A program made the position numbers and the translations under genes. From Leifsonia williamsii (GTDB lineage Bacteria; Actinomycetota; Actinomycetes; Actinomycetales; Microbacteriaceae): a DNA stretch of 64,000 nt. Below the pieces are notes generated by a model that worked only from the letters and a program-made list of their open reading frames with translations, made no database searches and was not told the DNA's origin. Of the stretch, positions 33,145-42,345 are shown in pieces. Location: contig NZ_JAROCF010000001.1 in the NCBI RefSeq assembly GCF_030433685.1, forward strand, positions 434,001 through 498,000, read 5' to 3'. The stretch's first letter is position 1, and each line of letters begins with the position of its first letter.

Positions 33145-34665
33145 GTGCTGCTTCAGACGCTCGTCGACACGACCGATGCGGTCGCCGCGACGCGCTCCCG
33201 CCTGGCGAAGGTGGACGCGCTCGCCGCCCTGCTCTCCGAGCTCGCGCCCGAGGAGGTGGCGCCCGCGGTCGGCTTCCTCGTCGGCAAGCCGCGGCAGGGG
33301 CGCGTGGGCGTCGGCTGGCGCGGGGTCACCTCCGCGATCGGCGAGCCGGCGGCCGAACCGACGCTGACGGTCGGCGACCTGGACGAGCTGCTCGAGACGC
33401 TCGCGGCGCTCTCGGGCGGCGGCTCCACGGGCGAGCGCGCACGGCTGCTGCGCGCGTTCACCGAGCGGGCGACGGCGGGCGAGCAGGACTTCGTCGTGCG
33501 GGTGCTGCTCGGCGAGATGCGCACGGGAGCGCTGGAGGGCGTGCTCACGGACGCGATCGCCCGCGCCTCCGACCGCCCCGGCGAGACGGTCCGGCGTGCT
33601 GCGATGCTCTCCGGCGACCTCGGTTGGACCGCGCGGCTGGCGTTGACCGGCACCGCCGACGAGCTGGCGGCGGTCGGCCTGGAGGTGGGCCGGCCGGTGC
33701 TTCCGATGCTCGCGGCCTCCGCCTCCACCCCCACCGAGGCGCTCGCCACGACGGGGCGCGCGAGCGTGGAGCACAAGCTGGACGGCGCGCGCATCCAGGT
33801 GCACCGCCACGGCGACGACGTGCGCGTCTTCACCCGCAACCTCGCCGACATCACGCACCGGCTGCCGGAGGTGGTGGGGGTGGCGCGCCGGCTGCCCGTC
33901 GACGACGTGATCCTCGACGGCGAGACGCTGTCGCTCGACGAGGACGGCGGGCCGCGGCCGTTCCAGGAGACGATGTCGAGGTTCGGCGCGGACGCAGCCA
34001 GCGAGACGCTGCTGCATCCGTGGTTCTTCGACATCCTCCACGTCGACGGCCGCGATCTGCTTGACGAACCGCTGGAGACGCGGCTGGCCGAGCTCGAACG
34101 CGTCGCCGGGCCGTATCGCATCCGCGGCGAGGTCACCGACGACCCCGAGGTCGCCGAGCGGGTCTCGCGCGAGGCGCTGGCGGCGGGTCAGGAGGGCGTG
34201 GTCGTCAAGGCGGTCGACTCCCTCTATGCGGCGGGCCGCCGCGGCTCGAGCTGGGTGAAGGTGAAGCCGGTGCTCACCTACGACCTCGTCGTGCTCGCGT
34301 GCGAGTGGGGATCGGGGCGGCGCAGCGGCTGGCTGTCGAACCTCCACCTGGGCGCGCGCGACCCGGAGGGCGAGTTCGGCGAGCCGGGCGGGTTCGTGAT
34401 GGTCGGCAAGACCTTCAAGGGGCTCACGGACGAGCTGCTGCGCTGGCAGACGGAGTACTTCCAGCAGATCGAGGTGCGCCGCACCGCGGGCACGGTGTGG
34501 GTGGCGCCGACGACCGTGGTCGAGATCGCGATCGACGGCGTGCAGCGCTCCACGCGCTACCCGGGCGGGATCGCCCTGCGGTTCGCGCGGGTGAAGCACT
34601 ACCGCGACGACAAGGAGCCCGGCGAGGCGGACACGATCCAGACGCTGCGCGCTTTGCTGCGCTGA
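33145..34665 (+). CDS. ligB: ATP-dependent DNA ligase, LigB type
   Basis: 506 residues from GTG 33145, almost the length of mycobacterial LigB; an upstream TTG (33133) is possible, but that sequence looks more like a -10 box. The N-terminal 190 residues are the helical DNA-binding domain (EQDFVVRVLLGEMRTGALEG). The nucleotidyl lysine is K211 in EHKLDGARIQV. Later motifs FFDILHVDG, EGVVVKA and SWVKVKPV follow, then an OB fold. It seals DNA nicks using ATP. It is not next to ku or ligD, but LigD at 47 kb has no working ligase domain. Confidence 0.92.
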   Translation: MLLQTLVDTTDAVAATRSRLAKVDALAALLSELAPEEVAPAVGFLVGKPRQGRVGVGWRGVTSAIGEPAAEPTLTVGDLDELLETLAALSGGGSTGERARLLRAFTERATAGEQDFVVRVLLGEMRTGALEGVLTDAIARASDRPGETVRRAAMLSGDLGWTARLALTGTADELAAVGLEVGRPVLPMLAASASTPTEALATTGRASVEHKLDGARIQVHRHGDDVRVFTRNLADITHRLPEVVGVARRLPVDDVILDGETLSLDEDGGPRPFQETMSRFGADAASETLLHPWFFDILHVDGRDLLDEPLETRLAELERVAGPYRIRGEVTDDPEVAERVSREALAAGQEGVVVKAVDSLYAAGRRGSSWVKVKPVLTYDLVVLACEWGSGRRSGWLSNLHLGARDPEGEFGEPGGFVMVGKTFKGLTDELLRWQTEYFQQIEVRRTAGTVWVAPTTVVEIAIDGVQRSTRYPGGIALRFARVKHYRDDKEPGEADTIQTLRALLR

Positions 34666-34691
34666 GCGCCCCCTCGGCCCATCGAGGGGCG

Positions 34692-36356
34692 TCAGGGGCC
34701 CGTGGTGGGGGTGGCGGGAGGCTGGTTCGTGGACTCGGGGGCGGTGGTGCCCGTGGGCTCGGGCGACGGCGGGGGCGTCGTGGTCTCCTCCGGGGTCGGG
34801 GTGCTCTCGCCGCCGTTGCCTCCGTCGCCTCCGCCGCCCTGGTCTCCCTGATCCCCCGGAGCGGGAGCGGGCGGAGGTGCGGGCGCGGGCGCCGGGGATC
34901 CCTCGTCGCCATCGGTGCCTCCGTTGCCGCCCTGGTCGTCGTTCGGCGACGGCGTCGTGGGGGTGACCGCCGGCGCGGTGGTGCCGGGGGTGGGCCGGGG
35001 GCTGGTGGGAGCGACGTCCGGCGCGTTCAGGCTCGGCAGGAACGCGGCGAGCGCGACCGCCGCCGCGACCAGCACGATGCCGCCCGCGACGAGGGCAGCG
35101 ATCAGGCCGCGGCGCCGACGGCGAGGCCGGTCGCCATCGCCGCCGGTTCCTCCGCCTGCGTCATCTCCGAGGGAGCCGGTGGGAGGCGGGGGTGGGGCTG
35201 CGGCGGCGCCCGCTGCTGCTCCTGCGCCCGCGAGGCCGGCGGAGGTGATGGCGACCGTGGGGGCCGTGGGTGGATTCGAGGCTGCTGCCGCGGCGGTCTC
35301 GGTCGGTTCTCCCACGGTGGGCATGCGGCGCGTGACGTCGAGCGGTTCGGCGGCGCCGGCACCCGGCGCACCCGCTCCCGCAGCCGCTTCGGCGTCCTCC
35401 GCTCCGGCCGCTCCGGCCGCCAGCCCGGCGGCAGCGCCCAGCGCCGCCGCGCCCGCGACCCCGCCCAGACCGCCCGGCGTCGACTCCATCCGCTGGGTCG
35501 GCACGTCGACGGGCGCGGTCGGGCCGCCCCAGCCCTCGAGCTGCGGGCCGAGTTCGCGGGCGGCGACCGCCACCTCCAGCGCGGTCGGGCGCAGGTCGGG
35601 GTCGCGGGCGGTCATCGAGGCAAGGAGGCCGCGCCAGTCCTCGGGGAGGCCGGCCGGGATGCGCGGCTCGCGGGCCGCGCGGGCGGTCACCGCCTCCACC
35701 GGCGTGCCCGGGTACTCGGTCACACCGGTCAGGGTCTCCAGTGTCACGAGGCCGAGGGCGTAGACGTCGGCGGAGGGGCCGGGGTCCTTGCCCGTCGCCT
35801 GCTCCGGGCTGAGGTACGCGGCCGTGCCCATCACGAGGCCGGTCCCGGTCACGCGCTCGGCGCCGACCAGGTGAGCGATGCCGAAGTCGGCGAGCTTGAC
35901 CGGAGGGGCCGCGCCCGGGATGCCCGGCTCGCCGATGAGGATGTTCGCGGGCTTCAGGTCGCGGTGCACCATGCCGTGGTCGTGCACCACCACGAGCGCC
36001 TCCGCGATGCCCGCCAGCACCGCGACCGCCTCGGCCGTCGGCAGCCGGCCGCGATCGAGGCGGGTGCGCAGGTCCTCGCCGTCGACCAGCTCCATCACCA
36101 GGAAGCTCGGGGTCTCGTCGCCCGGCTCGGCCAGGTGCGCGTCGTAGAGGGCGACCAGGTGCGGGTGGCTCAGCCGGGCGAGCGAGGACGCCTCGCTGCG
36201 GCGGCGGAGGTCGTCGACCGCGGTGCCCGGATTGAACAGCTTGATCGCCACATCACGCCCGAGCTGCCGGTCGTAGCCGCGGTAGACGGTCGCCATGCCG
36301 CCGTGTCCGAGGCCGTCGCCGAGCTCGTAGCGGTCGAGAAGCACACGTCCATCCAC
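34692..36356 (-). CDS. Membrane Ser/Thr protein kinase (PknB-like)
   Basis: 554 residues from GTG 36356; TATGTT ends 7 nt before it, a leaderless layout (an ATG 4 codons earlier overlaps that box). The kinase domain fills residues 10-265: glycine loop GLGHGGMATVY, lysine at 39 (VAIKLF), HRDLKPANIL, and DFGIAHL. A Pro/Ala-rich linker leads to a basic stretch RPRRRRRG and one transmembrane helix (about 418-440). The outside part is Pro/Thr/Gly-rich with no PASTA domain. It probably senses something at the cell surface and phosphorylates cytoplasmic proteins. No phosphatase gene is adjacent. Confidence 0.9.
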   Translation of the reverse strand: MDGRVLLDRYELGDGLGHGGMATVYRGYDRQLGRDVAIKLFNPGTAVDDLRRRSEASSLARLSHPHLVALYDAHLAEPGDETPSFLVMELVDGEDLRTRLDRGRLPTAEAVAVLAGIAEALVVVHDHGMVHRDLKPANILIGEPGIPGAAPPVKLADFGIAHLVGAERVTGTGLVMGTAAYLSPEQATGKDPGPSADVYALGLVTLETLTGVTEYPGTPVEAVTARAAREPRIPAGLPEDWRGLLASMTARDPDLRPTALEVAVAARELGPQLEGWGGPTAPVDVPTQRMESTPGGLGGVAGAAALGAAAGLAAGAAGAEDAEAAAGAGAPGAGAAEPLDVTRRMPTVGEPTETAAAAASNPPTAPTVAITSAGLAGAGAAAGAAAAPPPPPTGSLGDDAGGGTGGDGDRPRRRRRGLIAALVAGGIVLVAAAVALAAFLPSLNAPDVAPTSPRPTPGTTAPAVTPTTPSPNDDQGGNGGTDGDEGSPAPAPAPPPAPAPGDQGDQGGGGDGGNGGESTPTPEETTTPPPSPEPTGTTAPESTNQPPATPTTGP

Positions 36357-36377
36357 GGCCCCCAACATACGCGCGGG

Positions 36378-37472
36378 CTATCGGAGCAGAACCGGCCCGG
36401 CGTCGATCCGCACCCGGAACAGTGAGTACGGGTACTCGCGCAGGTCCGTCCCGCCCTGATACTTCGCCTGGCGGTGCAGCTGGTTCGCGGTCACGTACAG
36501 GTACCCGTCGGTCGCGACCGACATCGTGTCCGGCCAGAGCAGTCGCGGATCGTGCACGAGGGTCTCCATCGTGCCGTCCGGGAGGCGGCGCAGTACCGCG
36601 TCGTGCTCCCAGTTGGTCGAGTAGAAGCGGCCCTCATCGTCGGTCTCGAGGCCGTCGGCGGCGCCGCCCTTGTCGCCTTCGTCGCGCACCAGCTCGCCGA
36701 CCCGCTCGTCGGGGAGGTCGCGGTCGCGCAGCGCCTCGGTCGGCACGCTGTACCAGCGCCGCGACAGCAGCGGGCAGTACCAGAGCCGCTCGCCGTCGGC
36801 CGAGATCGCGATGCCGTCGGAGCCCATGGTCACCGGCTTCGGCGGCCCGTCGGCCGGCCGTTCGGCGAACACCCGGCCCTCCACCACCGGCGTCAGCTCG
36901 GGCGGCGTCAGCGCCTTGGTGGAGGGATGGTCGTGCAGCCGGCGCCACGCCTCCCCGCTCTCCAGATCGACCACGATGATGCCGTTCGGGCCCTGGTCGG
37001 ACGAGTCGGTGACGTAGGCGACGCCGTGCCGCAGGTCGAACCGGACGTCGTTGACGTACGAGGTCGGCAGCGCGACGTCGGGCTCGAACACGATGGTCTT
37101 CGCCACGGTGTCGGTCTGGAGGTCGACGCAGACCAGTTTCGGGCCTCCCGGCTTCACCGGCTGCATCAGCGGGCTGCCGGTGTCGAGGATCCAGAGCCGG
37201 TCGGCGGGGTCGACGACGATGCTCTGCACCGACACCAGCCGCTCGGGGTCGTCGTCGCCGCGCGGCTGGTTGAACTCGTCGCTTGGGAAGGGCACGGGCC
37301 GGCCCTCCTTCAGCTCCACGACGGTCGCCGGGACGTCGTCGCCCCATTTCGGGTAGTTCACGAAGATGCGACCAGTGTGCGAGACGCTCACGCCGGTCGG
37401 CATGGGGCCGTCGTCGAAGCTGTGGACGAGTTCGAGCCCACCGGTGGGCGTGTCTGCCGGGTGATCGGTCAC
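36378..37472 (-). CDS. MRJP/SMP-30-type beta-propeller protein
   Basis: 364 residues from a GTG with GAGGAGG upstream. It resembles bacterial relatives of the major royal jelly/Yellow family: VSVSHTGRIFVNYPKWGDD at the start, PADRLWILDTGSP, SYVNDVRFDLRHGVAYVTDS and GSDGIAISADGERLWYCPL. These repeat strands suggest a six-bladed propeller. Database names for relatives include L-dopachrome tautomerase-related protein and gluconolactonase, but the activity is unproven. No signal peptide, so it is probably cytoplasmic. Confidence 0.8.
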   Translation of the reverse strand: MTDHPADTPTGGLELVHSFDDGPMPTGVSVSHTGRIFVNYPKWGDDVPATVVELKEGRPVPFPSDEFNQPRGDDDPERLVSVQSIVVDPADRLWILDTGSPLMQPVKPGGPKLVCVDLQTDTVAKTIVFEPDVALPTSYVNDVRFDLRHGVAYVTDSSDQGPNGIIVVDLESGEAWRRLHDHPSTKALTPPELTPVVEGRVFAERPADGPPKPVTMGSDGIAISADGERLWYCPLLSRRWYSVPTEALRDRDLPDERVGELVRDEGDKGGAADGLETDDEGRFYSTNWEHDAVLRRLPDGTMETLVHDPRLLWPDTMSVATDGYLYVTANQLHRQAKYQGGTDLREYPYSLFRVRIDAGPVLLR

Positions 37473-37572
37473 GGGGTCCTCCTCGGTTCGCGGTGCCCCC
37501 ACCCGACGCGGGCCGGGGCGCGGCGTCAAGGGGTTTCCATGATGGGGGTTCCGGGAGCGGGAGAATGGACAC

Positions 37573-38454
37573 GTGCACAACCTCGGACTCCTCTTCGACG
37601 TCGACGGCCCCATCGCGAGCCCGGTCACCCGCTCCATCAGCATCCCGAGCATCGTCACCGACCTCGTTGCGATGGCGGCCGCCGGCGTGCCGATCGCCTT
37701 CATCACCGGGCGCTCGGCCGACTTCATCCGCCACCAGGTGGTGACGCCGCTGTGCGCGGCCGGCCTCGGCGAGGCGCTGGAGCAGGAGGGCGCGCGCGTC
37801 TTCGGCGTCTTCGAGAAGGGAGGCGCGTGGGCGCCGATCACCGGCGACGGGATGGGTGAGGTCACCGTCGACGAGAGCGTCGCCTTCCCGCCGGCAGCGG
37901 TCGACGGCGTGCGCGACCTCGTGCGCGACGGGTTCGCCGACACGATGTTCTTCGACGAGACCAAGCGCGCGATGATCTCGGTCGAGCAGCGCACCGACGT
38001 GGACTCCGAGACCTACAAGGAGGCGCAGGGCCGCTTCGAGGACGCCGCGTTCGAGCTCCTCACCGGGCTCGGCCTCGGGCTGCGCTACGGGTCGCGGGAG
38101 AAACCGGATGCGGAGGGCCGCATCCCGTTCCGCATCGACCCGACGATCATCTCCACCGACATCGAGTCGATCCTGCTCGACAAGGACCGCGGCGCGCAGC
38201 GGGCGTTCGACTACTTCGCGGCGCGCGGCCCGCTGCCCCGGCGCTGGCGGTCGGTGGGAGACTCCCGCAGCGACTACAAGATGGCGGACTACGTGCACGC
38301 GGCCGGGTACGACGTCGCCCACGTGGACGTCCGCCCCTCCGACGGCGTGCTCGACCGGCCGTACCAGGTGATCACGATCGGCGACGCGATCCACGACGAG
38401 GCCGGCGCGGAGTTCCTGGCGCACTGGCGGGAGGAGCTCGGGCTCACGGCCTGA
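37573..38454 (+). CDS. HAD-superfamily hydrolase
   Basis: 293 residues from a GTG. Motif I is FDVDGPI (D9, D11), motif II ITGRSADF, and the late VGDSRSDYKMADY segment provides the acidic motif IV, with K-R in LDKDRGAQRA. This set and the size resemble Cof-type or trehalose-phosphatase-like phosphatases. It should remove phosphate from a small sugar or metabolite. Its last 11 bp overlap the convergent methyltransferase gene. Confidence 0.82.
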   Translation: MHNLGLLFDVDGPIASPVTRSISIPSIVTDLVAMAAAGVPIAFITGRSADFIRHQVVTPLCAAGLGEALEQEGARVFGVFEKGGAWAPITGDGMGEVTVDESVAFPPAAVDGVRDLVRDGFADTMFFDETKRAMISVEQRTDVDSETYKEAQGRFEDAAFELLTGLGLGLRYGSREKPDAEGRIPFRIDPTIISTDIESILLDKDRGAQRAFDYFAARGPLPRRWRSVGDSRSDYKMADYVHAAGYDVAHVDVRPSDGVLDRPYQVITIGDAIHDEAGAEFLAHWREELGLTA

Positions 38455-39076
38455 TGGCGCGGATCCGCTCCACCATCCCCGCCTTCAGCCGCTCCCGCTC
38501 GACCACGCGGAATCCTGTGGCCTCGACCCGGGAAAGGTGTCGGCGGGTCAGGTGCTCGCCGCGCACGGGCACGCTCCAGCGCTCCATCAGCCATTGCAGG
38601 GCGTAGACCGGCGGCCAGGTGCTCCCGATGTGATCGGCGAGCAGGAGGGTGCCGCCCGGCACCAGCACGCGGCGCATCTCCGCGACCGCGGCGTCGGGGT
38701 GCGGGATCGAGCACAGCGCGAGCGCGCAGACGACGGTGTCGAAGCGGGCGTCGGGGAACGGCAGCGCCTCCGCGTCGGCCTCGCTCAGCTCCACCTCGAT
38801 GCCCGCGTGCTCGGCACGGCTGCGGGCGACCGCCAGCATCTCGGGGGTGAGGTCGATGGCGGTGAGGGAGGCGACATCGCGGTAGTACGGGAGGGTGCGG
38901 CCCGTGCCGACCGCGACCTCCAGCACCCGTCCGACCGCTCGCGCGCCCAGCCACTCGCGAGTCCCCGCGAGCATACCGCGCTCGGTCTTCGCCATCACGG
39001 TGTCGTACCGCGCGGCCTCGCGGCGCCAGGTGCGGAGCTGGCGGAGGGTCTCGCGCGAGGGTCCCGTCATCGCCAT
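38444..39076 (-). CDS. Class I SAM-dependent methyltransferase
   Basis: 210 residues from the ATG behind GGGAGGTGG. The SAM motif VLEVAVGTGRTLPYY is at about 50-64, then LTAIDLTPEML and VVCALALCSIPHPDAAV. This is the Ubie/phosphatidylethanolamine methyltransferase-like type. The end (RRHLSRVEATGFRVVERERL) fits that group. The substrate is unknown. Confidence 0.87.
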   Translation of the reverse strand: MAMTGPSRETLRQLRTWRREAARYDTVMAKTERGMLAGTREWLGARAVGRVLEVAVGTGRTLPYYRDVASLTAIDLTPEMLAVARSRAEHAGIEVELSEADAEALPFPDARFDTVVCALALCSIPHPDAAVAEMRRVLVPGGTLLLADHIGSTWPPVYALQWLMERWSVPVRGEHLTRRHLSRVEATGFRVVERERLKAGMVERIRAIRP

Positions 39077-39148
39077 GTCCACCTCCCGATCCGGCGCCGA
39101 TGGTACGCGAGCGGCGACGGCCGGCACGAGACCCGCTAGCGTGGCGCT

Positions 39149-40513
39149 GTGCCGGACCCGACGACGATCCCCTCCGACCCCGCGACCGCGGCGCAGTCCC
39201 TGCTCGGCGACGACGCCGCGCGGAGGGCGCTGCAGCGGCGCACCCTCATGGTCGTGGTGATCAGCCAGGTGCTGGGCGGGGCCGGGCTCGCGGCGGGCAT
39301 CACCGTGGGGGCGCTGCTCGCGCAGCAGCTGCTCGGGTCGGACACGCTCGCGGGTGTGCCGACCGCGCTGTTCACGCTGGGCGCGGCCCTTACGGCGTTC
39401 CTCGTCGGGCGGGTGACGCAGCGGCTCGGGCGGCGGGGAGGTCTCGGGCTCGGTTTCGCCGCCGCCGGGCTCGGCGCGATCGGGACCGTCGTCGCCGCAG
39501 CGACCGACGCCGTCCCGCTGCTGTTCGTCGCCCTGTTCGTGTACGGCGCGGGGTCCGCGACGAACCTGCAGGCGCGGTACGCCGGTACCGACCTCGCGCT
39601 GCCGACGCAGCGCGGGCTCGCGGTCAGTGTCGCTCTGGTGTCGACGACGCTCGGCGCGGTCGCCGGGCCGAACCTCGTGGACCCGCTCGGCGGCCTCGCC
39701 GTCGGGCTGGGGCTGCCGGCGCTCGCCGGACCGTTCCTCCTCGCGGCGGCGGCCTACCTTGCGGCGGGCGCCGTGCTGCTGGCGCTGCTGCGGCCCGACC
39801 CGTTCCTGGTGGCGCGCGAGCTGGCGCGGCTGGAGGCGGAGGGGGGCGAGTCCGCGGGTCCCGACACGCCGCCTCCCGCGGCACCCGCGCGGCATGTCGG
39901 GACCCCCGGAGCGGTGCCGGACCCCACGCGGCCCGGCGCGCGGCCGCGCCCCGGCCCCGGCGCGTTCGTCGGCGCGACCGTGATGGTGCTCACGCAGATC
40001 GCGATGGTCGCGATCATGACGATGACGCCCGTGCACATGCGCGCCCACCACTTCGAGCTGTCGGCGGTCGGAGTGGTCATCGGCGTGCACATCGGCGCCA
40101 TGTACCTGCCGAGCCTCGTGACCGGGTGGCTCGTGGACCGCGTCGGGCGGCTCCCGATGGCCGCGGCCTCCGGCGTCACGCTGCTGCTGGCCGGGATCGT
40201 CGCCGCCCTGGCGCCCGCCGACTCGTTCGGGATGATCGTGCTCGCCCTGGCACTGCTGGGACTGGGCTGGAACTTCGGCCTCATCGCCGGGACCGCGCTC
40301 GTGGTCGACGCGACGCCTACCGCGATCCGCGCCCGCACGCAGGGCTCGATCGACGTGCTGGTCGCGCTGGCCGGAGCGGGTGGAGGCGCGGCCTCCGGGA
40401 TGGTGATGGCCGCCACCGACTACGCGACGCTCGCGCTCGCAGGCGGGGTGCTCGCGCTGCTGCTGGTGCCGGCGCTGCTCTGGGCACGGCGGAGCGGGCG
40501 CGCTGCGGCGTAG
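39149..40513 (+). CDS. MFS transporter with a palindrome inserted in its central loop
   Basis: 454 residues from a GTG 6 nt after TAGCGT. Twelve transmembrane helices; the first half has GRVTQRLGRRGGLGLG and the second TGWLVDRVGRLPMAA as the repeated MFS loop. The central cytoplasmic loop (about residues 230-270) is Pro/Ala-rich and is partly encoded by a 17-bp-arm palindrome of the family described at 16121. It is probably an exporter of unknown substrate. Confidence 0.85.
   Translation: MPDPTTIPSDPATAAQSLLGDDAARRALQRRTLMVVVISQVLGGAGLAAGITVGALLAQQLLGSDTLAGVPTALFTLGAALTAFLVGRVTQRLGRRGGLGLGFAAAGLGAIGTVVAAATDAVPLLFVALFVYGAGSATNLQARYAGTDLALPTQRGLAVSVALVSTTLGAVAGPNLVDPLGGLAVGLGLPALAGPFLLAAAAYLAAGAVLLALLRPDPFLVARELARLEAEGGESAGPDTPPPAAPARHVGTPGAVPDPTRPGARPRPGPGAFVGATVMVLTQIAMVAIMTMTPVHMRAHHFELSAVGVVIGVHIGAMYLPSLVTGWLVDRVGRLPMAAASGVTLLLAGIVAALAPADSFGMIVLALALLGLGWNFGLIAGTALVVDATPTAIRARTQGSIDVLVALAGAGGGAASGMVMAATDYATLALAGGVLALLLVPALLWARRSGRAAA
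39856..39905. repeat. Palindrome GTCCCGACACGCCG type inside a CDS
   Basis: Arms 39856-39872 and 39889-39905 (17 bp, one mismatch) with a 16-nt loop. It lies in frame in the MFS gene and codes for about 17 residues of the loop between the two halves. The arm shares GGGTCCCGACACGCCG with the intergenic palindrome at 16121. Confidence 0.85.
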
Positions 40514-40518
40514 CGGCC

Positions 40519-41022
40519 CTACTGCCGCCCGCGGTTGCGGCGCCGGACCTCCCGCGGCGCGCGCCCTCCGACGAACGACGCCCCCGGGTCCACGACGAAG
40601 CCGCGGCGCAGCGCCTCCCGGCCGACCAGCATCTTGAAGCCCATCTGGTCGCGGTTGCTGAGCGTGGTCTCGGCGAGCACCGTGCGGCCGGCGAGCGTGA
40701 GCTCCAGGAGCACCACGATCCGCTCCTCCACGTGCCCCGACGAGCTGCGCACCTGCCGCCGGTCGTGCACGGCGCACTCGACCACGGTCGCGTCGGCGTC
40801 GGAGTCCTGCCACGGCTGCACGGTGAACCGCACCCGGTCGCCGGGGAGCTCCTCCACGTCGTACGCGTGCAGGGCCGAGCTGCGGGCGCCGGTGTCGACC
40901 TTCACCTTGATCCACGGCACGCCGATGGCGCCGAGCCCCGCCCATTCGCGCCAGCCCACCACGGTCGATCCGGCCGCCGCCGCCTCGCCCGCTGTGGTGT
41001 TTGAATGGGAGTCCTGAGCCAT
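40519..41022 (-). CDS. RimB-like retropepsin-fold protease (Zn_protease/PF05618 family)
   Basis: 167 residues. The DTGA motif (D43, in KVKVDTGARSSALHA) is the single aspartyl-protease active site of this family, followed by YDVEELPGDRVRFTVQPW and GREALRRGFVVDPG near the end. In Pseudomonas a protein of this family, RimB, trims glutamates added by RimK to ribosomal protein S6. The gene is divergent from a RimK-family ligase, 26 bp apart, so the pair very likely add and remove glutamate on the same target. CAAGAT lies 6 nt before the ATG. Confidence 0.82.
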   Translation of the reverse strand: MAQDSHSNTTAGEAAAAGSTVVGWREWAGLGAIGVPWIKVKVDTGARSSALHAYDVEELPGDRVRFTVQPWQDSDADATVVECAVHDRRQVRSSSGHVEERIVVLLELTLAGRTVLAETTLSNRDQMGFKMLVGREALRRGFVVDPGASFVGGRAPREVRRRNRGRQ

Positions 41023-41048
41023 CCCCCCATCTTGTCAGGAGCCTGAAG

Positions 41049-42257
41049 TTGAAACTCGCCATCCTCTCGCGCGCTCCGCAGTCGTACTCGACCGGTCGGC
41101 TGCGCGCGGCAGCGCTGGAGCGCGGGCACGACGTGAAGGTGCTGAACACCCTGCGGTTCGCGATCGACCTCTCGGGGGAGGAGCCGGACCTCCAGTACCG
41201 CGGCCGGCTGCTTTCGGATTACGACGCCGTGCTGCCGCGCATCGGCAACTCGATCACCTACTACGGCACGGCGGTCGTACGGCAGTTCGAGCAGATGGAC
41301 GTGTACACGCCGAACACCGCGAACGGCATCACCAACTCCCGCGACAAGCTCCGCGCCAACCAGATCCTGTCGCGCCACAACATCGGCATGCCCGCGACCG
41401 CCTTCGTCAACAGCCGCGCCGACGTGCGCATGGCGATCGAGCGGGTGGGAGGCGCCCCGGTCGTGATCAAGCTGCTGGAGGGCACGCAGGGCATCGGCGT
41501 CATCCTCGCGCCGGAGGCGAAGATCGCGGAGGCGATCGTCGAGACGCTGCACTCGACCAAGCAGAACGTGCTCATCCAGAGCTTCATCAAGGAGAGCCGC
41601 GGCCGTGACGTCCGCGCGCTCGTGGTCGGCGACCGCGTGGTCGCGGCGATGCGGCGGGTGGCGAGCGGCGACGAGTTCCGCTCCAACGTGCACCGCGGCG
41701 GCACCGTCGAGAAGGTCGACCTGTCGCCCGAGTACCAGGAGGCCGCGGTGCGGTCGGCGCAGATCATGGGCCTCCGCGTGGCCGGCGTCGACATGCTCGA
41801 GGGCAACGACGGCCCGCTCGTGATGGAGGTGAACTCCTCCCCCGGGCTGGAGGGCATCGAGCGCGCGACCGGGCTCGACGTCGCCGGCGCGATCATCGAC
41901 TTCATCGACAACCAGGTCGCCTTCCCCGAGATCGACGTGCGGCAGCGGCTCAGCGTCTCGACCGGCTACGGGGTGGCCGAGCTGCTCGTGCACGTCAACG
42001 CCGACCTGGTCGGCCGCACGATCAAGGAGACCGGGCTCTGGGAGCGGGACATCACCGTCCTCACCCTGCACCGCGGCACGACGGTCATCCCGAACCCGCG
42101 CAGCGGCGTGAAGCTCGAGCCCGGCGACCGCCTGCTCTGCTTCGGCCGGCTGGAGGAGATGCGCTCGATGATCCCGGACCGCCGCAAGCGCCGCACCAAG
42201 GTGCGCAAGCTCCCGAAGGACCAGCTCCCCGCCCCCGCGCCGGCCCCCACCGAGTAA
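41049..42257 (+). CDS. RimK-family glutamate ligase fused to a TrkA-C/RCK_C domain
   Basis: 402 residues from TTG 41049, chosen because AGGAG lies 7 nt upstream and no ATG or GTG is near. Residues 1-290 are an ATP-grasp ligase of the RimK type (LKLAILSRAPQSYSTGRL, KLLEGTQGIGVIL, and metal-binding VMEVNSSPGLEGIE at 258-271). Residues 306-376 form an RCK_C (TrkA-C) domain: LVGRTIKETGLWERDITVL, HRGTTVIPNPRSGVKLEPGD and RLLCFG. RCK_C domains sit on ion-transport regulators and some bind cyclic di-AMP. The ligase should add glutamate to a protein or peptide; the extra domain may make it respond to a small ligand. Confidence 0.87.
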   Translation: MKLAILSRAPQSYSTGRLRAAALERGHDVKVLNTLRFAIDLSGEEPDLQYRGRLLSDYDAVLPRIGNSITYYGTAVVRQFEQMDVYTPNTANGITNSRDKLRANQILSRHNIGMPATAFVNSRADVRMAIERVGGAPVVIKLLEGTQGIGVILAPEAKIAEAIVETLHSTKQNVLIQSFIKESRGRDVRALVVGDRVVAAMRRVASGDEFRSNVHRGGTVEKVDLSPEYQEAAVRSAQIMGLRVAGVDMLEGNDGPLVMEVNSSPGLEGIERATGLDVAGAIIDFIDNQVAFPEIDVRQRLSVSTGYGVAELLVHVNADLVGRTIKETGLWERDITVLTLHRGTTVIPNPRSGVKLEPGDRLLCFGRLEEMRSMIPDRRKRRTKVRKLPKDQLPAPAPAPTE

Positions 42258-42322
42258 CAGCCGAGTACGCGCGAATTCGCCCGGAAACGGACGAGTACGC
42301 GGAGAATCTGCGTACTCGGCTG
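42258..42322. repeat. Palindrome CAGCCGAGTACGC with internal third copy
   Basis: Perfect 13-bp arms (42258-42270 and 42310-42322) with a 39-nt loop that contains another CGAGTACGCG at about 42292. It lies between the convergent RimK and LysR genes and may end transcription. A related palindrome is at 49437. Confidence 0.75.
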
Positions 42323-42345
42323 GTGCCCAGCCGGCGAGGGGCGGG

